Assembly: GCA_041908585.1 (NCBI GenBank)
Contig: JAYRFB010000010.1
Coordinates: 1-13,640 of the forward strand
Origin: CAINDZ01 sp041908585
Lineage (GTDB): Bacteria > Krumholzibacteriota > Krumholzibacteriia > LZORAL124-64-63
DNA length: 13,640 bases
Direction: 5' to 3'
In this document: positions 11,960 to 13,640 of the stretch, in pieces
Position numbering within the stretch: position 1 is the first letter of the stretch
Layout of the letters: every line of letters begins with the position of its first letter
The notes under the pieces: model-generated
The model's database searches: none
What the model was told of the DNA's origin: nothing
Seen by the model: the letters and a program-made list of their open reading frames with translations, nothing else
Translations under genes and position numbers: made by a program

Positions 11960-13303
11960 CTACTTGATGTACCCCAGCGACCGCAACTGACGACGGATCT
12001 CCTCCTCGACCTTGTCGTCCACCTCCGGCGCTGCGTCGCCCGCGGCCGGCCGCAGGGCAAGGTAGGACTCGACGCGGTGCTCCTCGATGTGCGCCAGCCG
12101 GTCGCGCCCCCGCGCCGTCGTGCCGGTGGCGAGCACCGCGCCCGTCATGTCGCGCGCCGGCGGCAGGTCCAGCAGCGCCAGCACCGTCGGGCAGATGTCC
12201 AGCAGCTTCAGGTGTCCGAAGGAGGCGCCGGCCTCGTAGAGCGGGCTGCGCACCATGAAGATGCCCCACTCGCTGTGCTCGACGGTGCCCTTGCCCTCGG
12301 CGCGCGGCCCGTAGAAGCCGTGATCCGAGGCGATCACGGTCGGGTGGTCGGGCGGGAACCACGACAGCACCTCGCCCACCGCCTCGTCGGTCCAGTCGTA
12401 GTAGCGCTGCACGACCTCGCGGAACATCGCGTGCTCGTCGGCATCGCCGTGCCAGTCCGCGTCGGCGATGGCCAGGTAGTGGTAGAAGCCGTGGCTGATC
12501 ATGTCCGGGCCGCGCAGGTAGAAGAGGTAGAAGTCGAAATCGCGGGCCTGGCGCAGCCGGCGGGCTACCTCCAGGTACCCCAGGTCGGCAGCCCAGATAT
12601 CGCGCAGCTTCTGCACCTGCTGCGGCCACCGCCGCTCGGCGTCCGCCACGTCGGCGCCCGCGGGCAGGAAGCGCGCCAGCTGCTCGGCGGTCAGCCCGGC
12701 GGGATCGACGCGGCAGGCCACGACCGCCGCCGCCAGCGAGTCGGGCGTCACCAGGCCCGCCAGCGGCTTCTCGCGCTCGCGCCCGTAGGGCAGGTAGTCG
12801 CTGACCATGATGCCGTCGATGGGACGCGCCGGGAACGTGGTCCACATGCCGCTGACGAACGTGCTGCGCCCGGCGGCGCCGAGGATGTCCCACAGCGCGG
12901 GCGCGTGCCAGGCGCTGCCGGTCACCGGCTTCTGCGCCGACCCGCGCACGAAGTCGGTGACGCCGTGCACGCCGGGCTCGACGCCCGTGCAGATGCTCGC
13001 CCACAACAGCGGCGACTTCTCCAGCGGGTAGAACGACTGCATGCGCCCCGAGGCCGCCTGGGTGCGAAACGCCTTCAGGTGGGGCAGCCGGCCCTCGGCC
13101 ATCAGCGGGTCCAGCAGTCGCCAGTCCGCCGAGTCGAGGCCGATGAAGAGCAGCCGGGGAGTCGCCGCCCGCCCGGTGCCGCGTTCGCCGCCGCCCTCGT
13201 CCGACCGGCTTCCGCCGGTGCGGCCGCCGTCGCCGCCACCGCAGCCGGCGAGAGCGATCAGGGCCGCCAGCAGCGTCGCCACCGTCATCGTGCGTGCAGC
13301 CAT
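11960..13303 (-). CDS. Lipoprotein of the alkaline phosphatase / type I phosphodiesterase superfamily
   Basis: The 447-aa product has a lipoprotein signal peptide with lipobox LAGC (C21), then a Gly-rich linker (22-45), which places the enzyme on a membrane surface. The catalytic domain shows the ordered metal and nucleophile motifs of the superfamily: LLFIGLDSADW (51-61, D57), EKSPLLWASICTGVEPGVHG (95-114, S97 as probable nucleophile, possibly another Ser/Thr in this block), RGPDMISHGFYHY (264-276, D267 and H271), ASDHGFYGP (325-333, D327 and H328), and TVEHSEWGIFM (340-350, H343). Members hydrolyse phosphodiesters or phosphomonoesters, or transfer phospho-groups to surface glycans. The substrate cannot be told from sequence. 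It starts one base after the stop of the upstream membrane protein, with GGAG inside that gene's end, so the two are probably translationally coupled. Confidence 0.88.
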   Translation of the reverse strand: MAARTMTVATLLAALIALAGCGGGDGGRTGGSRSDEGGGERGTGRAATPRLLFIGLDSADWRLLDPLMAEGRLPHLKAFRTQAASGRMQSFYPLEKSPLLWASICTGVEPGVHGVTDFVRGSAQKPVTGSAWHAPALWDILGAAGRSTFVSGMWTTFPARPIDGIMVSDYLPYGREREKPLAGLVTPDSLAAAVVACRVDPAGLTAEQLARFLPAGADVADAERRWPQQVQKLRDIWAADLGYLEVARRLRQARDFDFYLFYLRGPDMISHGFYHYLAIADADWHGDADEHAMFREVVQRYYDWTDEAVGEVLSWFPPDHPTVIASDHGFYGPRAEGKGTVEHSEWGIFMVRSPLYEAGASFGHLKLLDICPTVLALLDLPPARDMTGAVLATGTTARGRDRLAHIEEHRVESYLALRPAAGDAAPEVDDKVEEEIRRQLRSLGYIK

Positions 13304-13304
13304 C

Positions 13305-13640
13305 TCAGATCTCCACCTTCAGCGGCTTGCGGAGCAGCAGCCCCGCGACCAGCGACACCGCCATGAACCCGACGAGCCAATCCAGCTCGATCCCGAGCCA
13401 GCGCAACGTGCGCGCCGGGTAGCGCAGGCGCATCTCTCGGACCTCGCCGCCGCGCGCCAGCTGCTTTTCGCCAGGGTACAGCAGCGCATGCGACCAGGAC
13501 GTGCTCGCGGTCTCGGCCGTGCGCGGCAGTCCGCCGCCGGCCGCCACCACGCGCGTGGCCACGGCGCGGCCGTCGAGGTTAACCGCGACCTCGTGCCGCC
13601 CGGCCGTCGCCGCGCGCAGGCGCCACGCCGCCGCGCCGGA
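13305..13640 (-). CDS. C-terminal part of a membrane-anchored protein (partial)
   Basis: The frame is open from the window edge at 13640 to the TGA at 13305-13307, giving the last 111 residues of a longer protein. A GTG at 13562 is internal to this open frame and is unlikely to be the start. The visible part is a beta-rich soluble segment, including GRHEVAVNLDGRAVATRVVA, then RYPARTLRWLGIELDW, a single transmembrane helix (LVGFMAVSLVAGLLL) and the short tail RKPLKVEI. The layout resembles the ends of planctomycete or FCB membrane proteins with a YidC/DUF106-like core, but that core is outside the window, so this is only a guess. Its stop is one base from the start of the phosphatase-family lipoprotein gene, which suggests a shared operon and perhaps a shared envelope role. 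Confidence 0.7.
   Translation of the reverse strand, partial: SGAAAWRLRAATAGRHEVAVNLDGRAVATRVVAAGGGLPRTAETASTSWSHALLYPGEKQLARGGEVREMRLRYPARTLRWLGIELDWLVGFMAVSLVAGLLLRKPLKVEI

Noticed and set aside
12077..13366. 429-aa plus-strand open frame
   Set aside because: It is antisense to the phosphatase-family gene, whose metal-binding motifs are all on the minus strand.
1..13640. CRISPR arrays, tRNA or rRNA genes, insertion sequences, integrases
   Set aside because: None seen: there are no regularly spaced repeats, no tRNA-like cloverleaf, no transposase motifs and no terminal inverted repeats.

Overview
The window is GC-rich DNA, probably from an uncultured bacterium. All ten protein genes I support are bacterial in style, with Shine-Dalgarno sites, sigma70-like promoters and short or overlapping junctions. 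Many products are exported: Sec signal peptides, one lipoprotein and one protein with dockerin-like repeats. This mix, with the dockerin-type tail, resembles FCB-group or candidate-phylum bacteria (Krumholzibacteriota or Eisenbacteria-like). That assignment is an inference from protein style, because no marker gene is present.

Layout. 31-684 (-): small secreted beta-rich protein with its own promoter. 1027-2421 (-): ADP-ribosylglycohydrolase (DraG) family enzyme. A 168-base divergent control region (2422-2589) carries overlapping promoters and two inverted repeats. It also drives 2590-5024 (+), a two-gene operon of a GPH-type sugar:cation symporter and an exported GH17-like beta-glucanase joined by a GTGA overlap. 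5083-7821 (-): large exported protein with a transglutaminase-like core and Ig/FN3-like modules. 8058-9257 (+): exported thioredoxin-like protein with an in-frame UGA. 9205-11028 (-): MptE-like/DUF115 protein whose 3' end overlaps the previous gene tail-to-tail. 11156-11830 (-): secreted dockerin-tailed protein. 11960-13303 (-): lipoprotein of the alkaline phosphatase superfamily. 13305-13640 (-): C-terminal part of a membrane protein that runs off the window.

The main discovery is at 8058-9257. The reading frame of a thioredoxin-fold protein is interrupted by one TGA (8220-8222), exactly where the first active-site cysteine of a C-x-x-C motif should be. It then continues without a break to 9257. 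Four bases after the TGA begins a stem-loop with 13 base pairs in two blocks and a CGUGA apical loop, 21 bases after the UGA, which fits a bacterial SECIS element. I read the gene as an exported selenoprotein with a U55-P-S-C58 redox centre and a C-terminal helical/TPR-like region. Other genes here use TGA as a true stop, so this is not a changed genetic code.

Functionally, the symporter and GH17 genes look like a small beta-glucan uptake and degradation unit, and the DraG-family gene shares its control region. The remaining genes are mostly envelope or export functions with no clear common pathway.
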